Assembly: GCA_003140785.1 (NCBI GenBank)
Contig: PLKY01000261.1
Coordinates: 1-6,692, forward strand
DNA length: 6,692 nt
Direction of reading: 5' to 3'
From: Acidobacteriaceae bacterium
Lineage (GTDB): Bacteria; Acidobacteriota; Terriglobia; Terriglobales; Acidobacteriaceae
Both the position numbers and the translations under genes were made by a program. Numbering within the stretch: the stretch's first letter is position 1; each line of letters starts with the position of its first letter. The notes beneath the pieces were generated by a model. The model was not told the DNA's origin, did not search any database, and worked only from the letters and a program-made list of their open reading frames with translations. Below, in pieces: positions 1-6,692 of the stretch.

Positions 1-441
1 GTGCACCGGCGGTTTTGCATCGAGTTGAACCCGCAGTTTTCCGACTACAGCAACGCGCTGTGGGGCATTACGGCCTCGGATTCCGAAAAGGGGTACGTCG
101 TCTGGGGCGGACCTCCGGCTATGGGACCCATTGATGGAACCATCGTTCCCGCCGCGCCCGGCGGCTCCATCCCATTCCTGCCCGACGCCACCATGCGCGT
201 TTTGCGAACCATTCACGACCACTACCCCAACGCCTGGTCCCGGTACGGATTTGTGGACGCCTTCAACCCCCTCACCGAGTGGTACGACACGGACGTGGTC
301 GGTATTGATACGGGAATAACCATGCTCATGGCCGAGAATGCGCGTTCGGGTTTTGTATGGGATACTTTTATGAAGAACCCTGAAGCTCAGCGCGGAATGG
401 CGAATGCCGGGTTCAAGTCTTATCAGCCCGAGGAGACGTAG
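1..441 (+). CDS. PF10091 glucoamylase-like / GH144-type glycoside hydrolase, C-terminal part (5' truncated by window edge)
   Basis: The frame is open from the first base and ends at TAG 439-441, so these 146 residues are the C-terminal part of a longer protein; the GTG at base 1 is probably an internal Val codon. The sequence has the C-terminal landmarks of PF10091: ASDSEKGY at 25-32, WGGPP at 35-39, DGTIVPAAPGGSIPF at 45-59, SRYGFVDAFNP at 80-90, GIDTG at 101-105, ENARSGFVWDTFMKNPE at 112-128, and a short tail. Stand-alone members are usually roughly 400-500 residues and many are secreted, so the signal peptide and much of the catalytic barrel would lie off the left edge. The family includes GH144 endo-beta-1,2-glucanases, and related domains occur inside cyclic beta-1,2-glucan synthases. 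Activity on beta-1,2-glucan is inferred from family and from the synthase gene downstream; the name 'glucoamylase' does not prove starch activity. The C-terminus looks intact. Confidence 0.9.
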   Translation: MHRRFCIELNPQFSDYSNALWGITASDSEKGYVVWGGPPAMGPIDGTIVPAAPGGSIPFLPDATMRVLRTIHDHYPNAWSRYGFVDAFNPLTEWYDTDVVGIDTGITMLMAENARSGFVWDTFMKNPEAQRGMANAGFKSYQPEET

Positions 442-685
442 CAGGCTGAAGCTGTCGATCATCCCCCTCATGGCGAGCCTCACGGCGATCCCATTTGGCC
501 TGTCATTCGGGCTGGCGCTGCGGGGTACTTGCGGGCATTGCGAACAACGAACTGTGGCAACCCTGCATCGCATCTAGCAGCGCACAGGAACTAGGACGCC
601 ATCCCTGATCAGAGCGTCGCAAGCACCTTGGTTAAGGAATCCGGCGTGCCGTGTGCCCGCAGTCCTGCTGGCCCGGAAGGGAGCC
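442..685. other. Spacer between hydrolase and ABC transporter genes
   Basis: This gap of about 244 bp separates the hydrolase stop from the chosen transporter start. I find no strong -35/-10 pair and no GC-rich hairpin followed by T residues, so I cannot say whether transcription stops or restarts here. An 8-bp palindrome, ctgatcag, lies near 606-613 but is too short to name as an operator. One short frame, ATG 470 to TAG 575-577, could encode 35 residues with a hydrophobic stretch and a CGHC motif; it has no visible ribosome binding site and may be chance. The ABC transporter frame itself is open back to 578, but its first conventional start is the GTG at 653. Confidence 0.6.
675..683 (+). 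promoter_or_regulatory. Ribosome binding site that decides the ABC transporter start
   Basis: The purine-rich GGAAGGGAG lies just before the ATG at 686, with its GAAGG core (676-680) five bases upstream. This favours ATG 686 over the GTG at 653, which has no Shine-Dalgarno-like sequence in front of it and would add eleven residues unlike a membrane-protein start. The ATG at 698 is also in frame but lies 14 bases from the end of this motif, farther than usual. Confidence 0.6.
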
Positions 686-2557
686 ATGTCCTCAACCATG
701 AACGACGCGCAAGGGGGCGGTGAGTCTCGCGCCAAATCTTCAGTTCCGCCGAAAGACCCTGGGAACGCCTGGAGCGACCGGTTGCGCGCCCTCAAGAATG
801 TCCCCCCGGTGCTCCACTTTGTCTGGGAGTCCGGCCCCTCCATCGTTTTCTGGAATATCGCAATCCGCATCGTGGTGGCGTTTTTGCCGATGGGCATCGG
901 TATCATCGGCCGGTACATTATCGATGGAGTGAATCATATCCGCCTGCATCAGCCACTCCCCACGAATTTCTGGTGGCTGGTAGGCAGCGAGATGGCCCTC
1001 GCCGTCGTCATGGGTATTTTGTCGCGTTCCGTTGATTACTTTGACAATCTGTTAGCCGATCGCTACACCCACCACGTCAGCGTCGAAGTGATGCGCAAAG
1101 CCGCAGCCCTCGACGTCACGGTCTACGAAGACCCCGTCTTTTACGACCGCCTCGAACGCGCCCGCGTACAAGCCACAGACCGCCTGGCTATGATCCAGCA
1201 GATGGGCCGGCTCATCCAGCAATCGGTTACCGCCATTTCCTTCTCCGCCGTCCTCATCTACTACTCGCCTTTCCTGCTTTTCCTGCTAATCGCCGGAATC
1301 ATTCCCGCATTCCTCGGCGAAAGCCATTTCGCTTTCCTTACCTACGCAAAAAATTTCCGCCAGACTCCCGTGCGCCGCCAGATGGATTATCTGCGCCAGG
1401 TCGGCGGCAGCAAAGAAGCAGCAAAGGAACTCAAGCTCTTCAACCTGAGCAAGTACCTCACCGACCGCTTCACCGCCCTTTCGCACGGGATTTACGTCGA
1501 GAATGTCGCCCTCAATCGCCGCCGGCTTTTCTGGGGCGGCTTGCTCGCGATTCTCGGCCAGCTTGGCTACTACGGCGCTTACGGATACAGCATCTACCGC
1601 ACCATCCAGGGCCAATACAGCATTGGCGATCTCACCCTGATCACCACCGCCATCATGCAGGCGATGGCCAATATCCAAATGGCATTCTCCACGGCGTCGG
1701 GTGTTGCCGACCAGGCGCTCTTCCTCACCGACCTGCTGGCCTTCTTTGAGATGAAGCCGCGTGTCGAATCGAAGGTGAACGGATTGCGCACGCCGCGGCC
1801 CATCGTACACGGCTTCGAATTCCAGAATGTCTCGTTTGCTTATCCGGGAACCACACGGCGCGTCTTAAAGAATTTCAACTTCACTCTTGAGCCCGGACAA
1901 CGTGTCGCTCTGATCGGCGAGAACGGCCAGGGAAAGACGACCATTGTCAAACTCATCACACGCCTCTACGATCCGACCGAGGGACAGATTTTGCTCGACG
2001 GCGTCGACCTTCGCGAATACGACCTGGACGACTTGCACTCGGAGATGGGCGTAATCTTTCAGGACTTCATGCGCTACGAAATGACCGCTCGTGAAAACAT
2101 CCAGGTCGGCCGCATCGAAGTCGAGCACGCCCAGGAAGAAATTGAGTACGCCGCCGAAAAAAGCCTTGCTGCTGGAGTTGTGGCCACGTTGCAAGGCAAA
2201 TACGATCAGATGCTGGGCCGCCGCTTCGAAGGCGGTGTGGATCTATCCGGCGGTGAATGGCAAAAGATGGCTCTGGCACGCGCCTATCTTCGCGACGCGC
2301 AGCTGCTCATTCTGGACGAACCCACTGCGGCCCTCGATGCGCGCAGCGAGTTCGAAGTGTTCGAGCGCTTTGCTGAACTTACTTTTGGCAAGATGGCACT
2401 TCTTATCTCTCATCGTTTCTCTACCGTCAGAATGGCCGACCGGATTGTTGTCCTCGAAGCCGGTCAGCTCGTGGAAGAAGGAAGTCATGCAAAACTCATG
2501 GCGCTGGGAGGCCGCTACGCCGCCATGTTTGAAATGCAAGCCGCCAGTTATCGATGA
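686..2557 (+). CDS. ABC transporter, fused permease and ATPase (type IV exporter half-molecule)
   Basis: This is a 623-residue one-chain exporter subunit expected to work as a homodimer in the inner membrane. After a hydrophilic N-terminus of about 50 residues, hydrophobic segments lie at roughly 53-78, 95-117, 178-200, 201-222, 283-305 and 310-335, the six-helix pattern of ABC exporters. The ATPase domain is complete: A-loop Tyr386 (FAYPGT), Walker A GENGQGKT 411-418 with Lys417, Q-loop Gln459, signature LSGGE 520-524, Walker B LLILDE with Asp544 and catalytic Glu545, D-loop ALD 549-551, and switch His576 (SHRFST). Nothing suggests inactivation. The synthase gene begins 7 bp after the stop, so the two are probably co-transcribed, which suggests an NdvA/ChvA-like role in exporting the synthase product. 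The Q-loop region (FQDFMRYEMTARENI, 458-472) recalls NisT/SpaT-type peptide exporters more than classic NdvA, so function rests mainly on context. An upstream GTG at 653 would give 634 residues and is less likely. Confidence 0.95.
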   Translation: MSSTMNDAQGGGESRAKSSVPPKDPGNAWSDRLRALKNVPPVLHFVWESGPSIVFWNIAIRIVVAFLPMGIGIIGRYIIDGVNHIRLHQPLPTNFWWLVGSEMALAVVMGILSRSVDYFDNLLADRYTHHVSVEVMRKAAALDVTVYEDPVFYDRLERARVQATDRLAMIQQMGRLIQQSVTAISFSAVLIYYSPFLLFLLIAGIIPAFLGESHFAFLTYAKNFRQTPVRRQMDYLRQVGGSKEAAKELKLFNLSKYLTDRFTALSHGIYVENVALNRRRLFWGGLLAILGQLGYYGAYGYSIYRTIQGQYSIGDLTLITTAIMQAMANIQMAFSTASGVADQALFLTDLLAFFEMKPRVESKVNGLRTPRPIVHGFEFQNVSFAYPGTTRRVLKNFNFTLEPGQRVALIGENGQGKTTIVKLITRLYDPTEGQILLDGVDLREYDLDDLHSEMGVIFQDFMRYEMTARENIQVGRIEVEHAQEEIEYAAEKSLAAGVVATLQGKYDQMLGRRFEGGVDLSGGEWQKMALARAYLRDAQLLILDEPTAALDARSEFEVFERFAELTFGKMALLISHRFSTVRMADRIVVLEAGQLVEEGSHAKLMALGGRYAAMFEMQAASYR

Positions 2558-2568
2558 AATTACCATGA
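2554..2568 (+). promoter_or_regulatory. Transporter-synthase junction with two ATGA overlaps (possible translational coupling)
   Basis: The transporter stop TGA (2555-2557) is part of an ATGA whose ATG at 2554 opens a four-codon frame (ATG AAA TTA CCA TGA). That frame's own TGA (2566-2568) overlaps the synthase ATG at 2565 in a second ATGA. No Shine-Dalgarno-like sequence is visible before ATG 2565, so initiation by ribosomes finishing the transporter gene is plausible. The overlaps are seen directly; their use is inference and chance is possible. Confidence 0.35.
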
Positions 2569-5500
2569 GTGACGTTGCCCAGATTCTGGACCCAGAACCG
2601 TTGCCCGTAGACAATACTCCCGAAAGCGTGCGCATCGCGGCGCGCGAAGCAGAGTCGTGGGAGATCGTCCATCGCCCCGTCGACAAGGGCACATTCCAAG
2701 CCCGCGTTGAGGCGCGCCGCAACGCCCTGAAACAGTTGGAGGCGGACCTTTCCCACTTGCCAATTTCCCCTTCCGATGCTTCGCCCAAAATCCCCTTTCA
2801 CTCCGAATTGCTCGATCTCCGCGCAAACCCCCGCATGCTGCGGACCGCAGTCAGCGCCGTCTCCGATCGGCCAAGCCTCGTGGCTCGTCTGCCGCGCGTC
2901 ATAATCGCGCACAAGGAGGAGCCCCGCGTCGCCGCCGTTGCCGAAGCCTATCTGCGCGCCGTCGACGGCGTATTCTCCGGTCCGGCCCTTTCTGCATTCA
3001 TTCAGAAAGTGCAGGTGCGCGAACCGCTGACGGTAGACGAGCTCTGGTACGTTTCGCCATTTCTCAAATTTGCTCTCCTCGAATCGCTCCTCGACGAAGC
3101 AAAGACTCTGCTTCACTCCCCGGAATCTGTTTCCGAGTCGAAGCTCTCCATCCGCCTCAAGAGCCTGCGCGCGGTCACCAACACTGACTGGGTCTATCTC
3201 ATTGAGCCGCTCATCATCCTCGACGCGACTCTCCGCATGGATCCCGCGCAGGCCTACACGCGGATGGATTTTGAATCCCGCGAACTGTATCGCAAACGTA
3301 TCGCCTTCGTGGCCCGGCATTCCGATTGCAGCGAACTCGAGGTAGCGCAAATCGCCCTAAACCTCGCGAGCGAGTCCACCAGCCGCGACGGCGAAGATCC
3401 GCGCATGCAGCACCGGCGCGCTCATATCGGCTATTACCTCATTGACAAGGGATTTCCCCAGCTCTCCAATCGCATCGGATTCCATCCCCCGATGCTCGAT
3501 CGCACCCGCAGATTTATTCACGAACATGGCGAAGATTTCTACATCACCGGGATTCAGGTGGCGTCGATCATTTTGATCGCCGTAATTCTCTTCCCCATCC
3601 TTCCCCATTCTTCCGGTCTTATCGGATTGATCGTCGCATTCATCTTGTTGCTCGTCCCCGCCATGCAGGACGCGATCGACCTGGCGAATAACAGCATCAG
3701 CACCCTTTATGATCCTCAGCCCTTGCCCAAGTTCGATTTCAGCTACGCGATTCCCGCCGACTGCACGACGCTGGTAGCGGTCCCCTCAATGCTGTTGAAC
3801 GAGGACCAGGTACACGAGCTCGTCAATGACCTCGAAGTACGCTTCCTGGCGAATCGCGATCCCAATCTGCACTTTGCCTTGCTGACCGATTTGCCTGACG
3901 CCGTCGGCGAACCGCGCGATAAAGACTCCCACCCCATGGTCGAACTCGCGACTCGTCTCATCGACGAACTCAACGAAAAATACGCGTCCCCGAAGAACGG
4001 CACTTTTTTGCTGCTGCATCGCCATCGCGTTTTCAACCGGCGTCAGGGCGTCTGGATGGGCTGGGAGCGGAAACGCGGCAAGCTTCTCGACCTGAACAAA
4101 CTCCTTACCGGCGAATTCGACGCCTTCCCTATCAAGGCCGGCAAAATTGAAGTGCTCCGCGAAGCGCGGTTTGTCCTCACACTCGACACCGATACGCAGC
4201 TTCCGCGCGGCGTTGCGCCAAAGCTCATCGGAGCCATGGCACATCCGCTGAATGAGGCGATTATCGACCCGAAGCGCCGCATCGTTACAGATGGCTATGG
4301 CATCTTGCAGCCGCGCATCGGCATCGCTGTGCAGTCCGCGTCTCGCTCGCGGCTGGCCTCCATTTTCTCCGGGCAGAATGGATTCGATATCTATACCCGC
4401 GCCATCTCCGACGCCTACCAGGATCTGTTCGGCGAAGGCATCTTCACCGGCAAGGGCATCTATGAGGTCGCAACCCTCCATGCCGTGCTGGACCGCAGGT
4501 TCCCGCGCAATGCGCTATTGAGCCACGACCTGATCGAGGGCGCCTATGCACGCGCCGGACAGGTAACCGATGTCGAGCTGATCGACGACTACCCGTCGCA
4601 CTATAGCGCCTACAGCCGCCGCAAACATCGCTGGGTGCGCGGCGATTGGCAGATCGCTCAATGGATGTTTTCCCACGTTCCAGACGAATCGGGAAAAATG
4701 GGACCGAATCCAATCTCCTACGTTTCGCGTTGGAAAATCTTCGACAATTTGCGCCGCTCGCTTTTGGATCCGGCGCTCCTCATCCTCTTTGTCGCAGGCT
4801 GGATTGGCCTCCCGGGAGGGCCGCTCTACTGGACATTGGCGGTTCTTTTTCTGCTCTTCTTTCCGATTTTCATTCAGCTGGGTTTCGCCATCGGCCGCAA
4901 CTTTACAAGCGAGCACAAACAGAGCATCGGCGAAGTCTTCGCTGGGGTTGGCCACGGCGCGCTGGTCGCCTTGCTGAATCTCATCTTTCTTCCACACCAG
5001 ATGCTGCTTACGTTTGACGCCATCATTCGCTCACTGGTCCGCGTTTTCGTCACCGGAGAGCGCCTGCTGGAATGGGAGACCGCTGCCCAGTCGGAAACGA
5101 AGACTTCCAAGCGTACACCGGTCGATCGCTATCTCGCGTTATCGTCGCTGGTCGCAATCGGCTTGGCTTTTCTGGTCTATTTCGCAGCGCGAAACAAGGA
5201 CGCGATCTATGTCGCTGCGCCAATCCTGGTGCTGTGGGCGCTCGCCAATATCGTCACAGCCTGGCTCAACCGACCGCCGCAGGAGCAGCAACAGCGCCTC
5301 ACCGCCAACGACCGCGCCTACCTGATGGGCCACGCGCTCCGCATCTGGCGCTACTTCCACCAATTCGGCGCAGAGCGGCACAACTATCTCATCCCCGACA
5401 ATGTCGAGGAAGAGGGGCTCTTTGAAGCGGCCCGCGTCTCTCCCACAAATCTCGGCCTCCTGCTCAATGCCCGCCAGGGTGCCTGCGAACTCGGATTCCT

Positions 5501-6692
5501 GACAGCGCCGGAATTCGTCAAGCTCACCCAGAGCACTCTCGCCACCTTTGCCCGGCTGAAGAAGTTTCGCGGGCACCTCTACAACTGGTACGACACGCAG
5601 ACACTCCAGCCCTTGGACGGCACATCGTTCATCTCATCGGTCGACAGCGGAAATCTCGTCGCCTCGCTCTACACCCTGCATGCCGGCGCGCTCGATGTAA
5701 TCGAGAGACCGCTTTGTTGTACGCAACTTTTCACCGGGATCCGCACGCATTGGAATCTAATGCAATCGCAACAAGGCAAGCTTCCTTCGAAGCTCGCGTC
5801 ATTCTCCATGCCAGGTTCTGCCGCACCAATCGCGGACTGGATTGCGTGGCTTCAAACTGCGGAGGAGGCTCTGGCAGCAGCAACAACCTCCCTCAAAACC
5901 CAACTGAAAAATACATGGTGGTATTCAGAAACGGTGCATCGCATCGGCGTCGTGCGATCGCTCATTCGCAATTACACTCCGTGGATGTTGCCCGAGTTCG
6001 AGAAATTGCGCAAGCTTCCAGAGCTGGGAATGGGTAGCTCTGCGTCTCTTTCGATTCTCGACAGCATCGCCTTCGCTGAGAGCCTTGACAGCCGCCTCGC
6101 CAACGCGCAGAGCACGCTCGTCCGCGAACCATCGTTAATCCTCGTCGCCGTAGAACTACGCGCATTCTTGCCTGCCGCTGTAAAGAACCTGCGCGCACTC
6201 GTCAGCAGCCTGCAAGCCATCGCGCAGGAGGCCGCGCGTCTCGCCGATGAAACAGAGTTCGGCTTCCTTGTCGATCCAAACCGTCAGATCCTCTCCATCG
6301 GCTTCGAAATGACCACGCAGAAGACCCACGAAGCCTGCTACGACATGCTCGCCTCGGAAGCGCGCATCGCCACGTTCCTCGCAGTTGCGCGCGGTGACCT
6401 GCGCCAGGAAAGCTGGTTCAAGCTCGCTCGCGACTTTGCCCATGCCTTCGGTCACTACCTGCTTCTCTCGTGGTCCGGGACCATGTTCGAGTATCTGATG
6501 CCGTCCCTGTGGATGCGCAGCCACGCAAATACGCTGCTGTCTCGCACCCAGACTGCCTGCGTCGGCGTACAGCGGGACTTCACCCGCTCCATGGGCATTC
6601 CCTGGGGTATCTCGGAATCCGGTTCCGCGCGCAAGGACGATGCCGGCCACTACCATTACCACGCATACGGCGTGCCGCAGATTGCACTCTGG
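2565..6692 (+). CDS. Cyclic beta-1,2-glucan synthase-like protein (NdvB/ChvB/Cgs type), N-terminal 1376 residues, 3' truncated by window edge
   Basis: From ATG 2565 the frame runs without a stop to the last base (1376 codons), so the C-terminus is missing. Residues 1-325 form a soluble N-terminal region. Hydrophobic segments at about 330-347 and 350-367 precede a GT84-type glycosyltransferase (about 403-735). Its inverting GT-A residues are present: Asp442 (LLTDLPD), LDTDTQLPRG with the DxD at 541-543, SHDLIEGAYARAG with Asp655, and RKHRW 686-690 (RxxRW) followed by VRGDWQIAQW. More hydrophobic segments lie at about 737-749, 757-775, 797-815, 857-875 and 881-901. SPTNLGL (959-965), HLYNWYDTQTLQPL (from 1004) and SSVDSGNL (Asp1027) match the NdvB region after the membrane part. 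A helical, less recognisable linker (about 1050-1230) leads into a PF10091/GH189-like middle domain: DPNRQILSIGF, CYDMLASEAR (from 1258), WSGTMFEYLMP (from 1303) and PWGISESG (1346-1353). In known synthases the GT elongates the glucan, the middle domain cyclises it and a C-terminal GH94-type phosphorylase domain trims it. Family proteins are about 2800 residues, so roughly half is off-window and the GH94 part is unverified. The protein should act at the inner membrane. Confidence 0.93.
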   Translation, partial: MSDVAQILDPEPLPVDNTPESVRIAAREAESWEIVHRPVDKGTFQARVEARRNALKQLEADLSHLPISPSDASPKIPFHSELLDLRANPRMLRTAVSAVSDRPSLVARLPRVIIAHKEEPRVAAVAEAYLRAVDGVFSGPALSAFIQKVQVREPLTVDELWYVSPFLKFALLESLLDEAKTLLHSPESVSESKLSIRLKSLRAVTNTDWVYLIEPLIILDATLRMDPAQAYTRMDFESRELYRKRIAFVARHSDCSELEVAQIALNLASESTSRDGEDPRMQHRRAHIGYYLIDKGFPQLSNRIGFHPPMLDRTRRFIHEHGEDFYITGIQVASIILIAVILFPILPHSSGLIGLIVAFILLLVPAMQDAIDLANNSISTLYDPQPLPKFDFSYAIPADCTTLVAVPSMLLNEDQVHELVNDLEVRFLANRDPNLHFALLTDLPDAVGEPRDKDSHPMVELATRLIDELNEKYASPKNGTFLLLHRHRVFNRRQGVWMGWERKRGKLLDLNKLLTGEFDAFPIKAGKIEVLREARFVLTLDTDTQLPRGVAPKLIGAMAHPLNEAIIDPKRRIVTDGYGILQPRIGIAVQSASRSRLASIFSGQNGFDIYTRAISDAYQDLFGEGIFTGKGIYEVATLHAVLDRRFPRNALLSHDLIEGAYARAGQVTDVELIDDYPSHYSAYSRRKHRWVRGDWQIAQWMFSHVPDESGKMGPNPISYVSRWKIFDNLRRSLLDPALLILFVAGWIGLPGGPLYWTLAVLFLLFFPIFIQLGFAIGRNFTSEHKQSIGEVFAGVGHGALVALLNLIFLPHQMLLTFDAIIRSLVRVFVTGERLLEWETAAQSETKTSKRTPVDRYLALSSLVAIGLAFLVYFAARNKDAIYVAAPILVLWALANIVTAWLNRPPQEQQQRLTANDRAYLMGHALRIWRYFHQFGAERHNYLIPDNVEEEGLFEAARVSPTNLGLLLNARQGACELGFLTAPEFVKLTQSTLATFARLKKFRGHLYNWYDTQTLQPLDGTSFISSVDSGNLVASLYTLHAGALDVIERPLCCTQLFTGIRTHWNLMQSQQGKLPSKLASFSMPGSAAPIADWIAWLQTAEEALAAATTSLKTQLKNTWWYSETVHRIGVVRSLIRNYTPWMLPEFEKLRKLPELGMGSSASLSILDSIAFAESLDSRLANAQSTLVREPSLILVAVELRAFLPAAVKNLRALVSSLQAIAQEAARLADETEFGFLVDPNRQILSIGFEMTTQKTHEACYDMLASEARIATFLAVARGDLRQESWFKLARDFAHAFGHYLLLSWSGTMFEYLMPSLWMRSHANTLLSRTQTACVGVQRDFTRSMGIPWGISESGSARKDDAGHYHYHAYGVPQIALW

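Noticed and set aside
1..3. GTG at the first base as a true start codon
   Set aside because: The encoded residues begin within the PF10091 domain, far from a normal N-terminus, so the frame most likely continues upstream of the window.
442..540. Possible transcription terminator after the hydrolase gene
   Set aside because: I could not find a stable GC-rich inverted repeat followed by a run of T residues.
538..577. Possible promoter (TTGCGA as -35) upstream of the ABC transporter
   Set aside because: No acceptable -10 hexamer follows at 16-18 bp spacing; the match is too weak to report as a feature.
653..685. GTG at 653 as the ABC transporter start
   Set aside because: There is no Shine-Dalgarno-like sequence before it, whereas ATG 686 has GGAAGGGAG immediately upstream.
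2496..3350. 284-codon open frame on the - strand
   Set aside because: It lies antisense to the end of the ABC transporter and the start of the synthase, both with clear family motifs. Its product shows no recognisable domain, and such shadows are common in GC-rich genes.
3786..4481. 231-codon open frame on the - strand
   Set aside because: It is antisense to the glycosyltransferase catalytic region of the synthase; the + strand carries the conserved DxD and neighbouring motifs.
4515..4997. 160-codon open frame on the - strand
   Set aside because: It is antisense to the RxxRW region and following membrane segments of the synthase, with no recognisable product.
4646..5425. Overlapping + strand frames of about 60-125 codons inside the synthase
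   Set aside because: They are out of frame with the continuous synthase reading frame, low in complexity (Arg/Ser/Pro-rich) and match no family I recognise.
5714..6037. 107-codon + strand frame, considered as a sign of a frameshift in the synthase
   Set aside because: The synthase frame continues without a stop through this stretch and into the conserved PF10091-like domain, so no frameshift is needed.
6156..6662. 168-codon open frame on the - strand
   Set aside because: It is antisense to the PF10091/GH189-like domain of the synthase, which is recognisable on the + strand.

Overview
The window is GC-rich bacterial DNA, with C or G favoured at third codon positions. All recognisable genes lie on the + strand. 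The gene families are a PF10091 glucoamylase-like protein, a one-chain ABC exporter and an NdvB-type cyclic beta-1,2-glucan synthase. Together with base composition they would fit a Gram-negative soil or plant-associated bacterium. An acidobacterium is my first guess, from general resemblance only; no marker in the window fixes the taxon.

Layout: (1) 1-441 is the C-terminal part of a PF10091 (glucoamylase-like, GH144-type) glycoside hydrolase that enters from the left edge. (2) 442-685 is a spacer of about 244 bp with no convincing promoter or terminator; it holds one doubtful 35-codon ORF. (3) 686-2557 is a complete ABC transporter half-molecule (permease plus ATPase), probably starting at the ATG at 686 behind a GGAAGGGAG ribosome binding site. 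(4) From 2565, 7 bp after the transporter stop, a very long frame runs open to the right edge at 6692 (1376 codons, no stop). I translated it by hand. It is the N-terminal half of a cyclic beta-1,2-glucan synthase-like protein: an N-terminal region, a membrane-anchored GT84-type glycosyltransferase with its D / DxD / D / RxxRW residues all present, further membrane segments, a linker, and the start of the PF10091/GH189-like middle domain. This is the main gene of the window.

How they fit together: in rhizobia, Agrobacterium and Brucella an NdvB/ChvB/Cgs synthase makes cyclic beta-1,2-glucan at the inner membrane and an ABC exporter (NdvA/ChvA/Cgt) moves it to the periplasm. Here a synthase-like gene sits directly behind an ABC exporter gene, with spacing that implies one operon. 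A hydrolase of the family that includes endo-beta-1,2-glucanases (GH144) lies just upstream. The simplest reading is a locus for synthesis, export and trimming or turnover of a beta-1,2-glucan-type polymer. The exporter's nucleotide-binding motifs do not look like classic NdvA, so its substrate is less certain. I found no RNA gene, mobile element, CRISPR array or significant repeat. I see no clear evidence of an entirely new system; the interest lies in the gene combination and in the exporter type.
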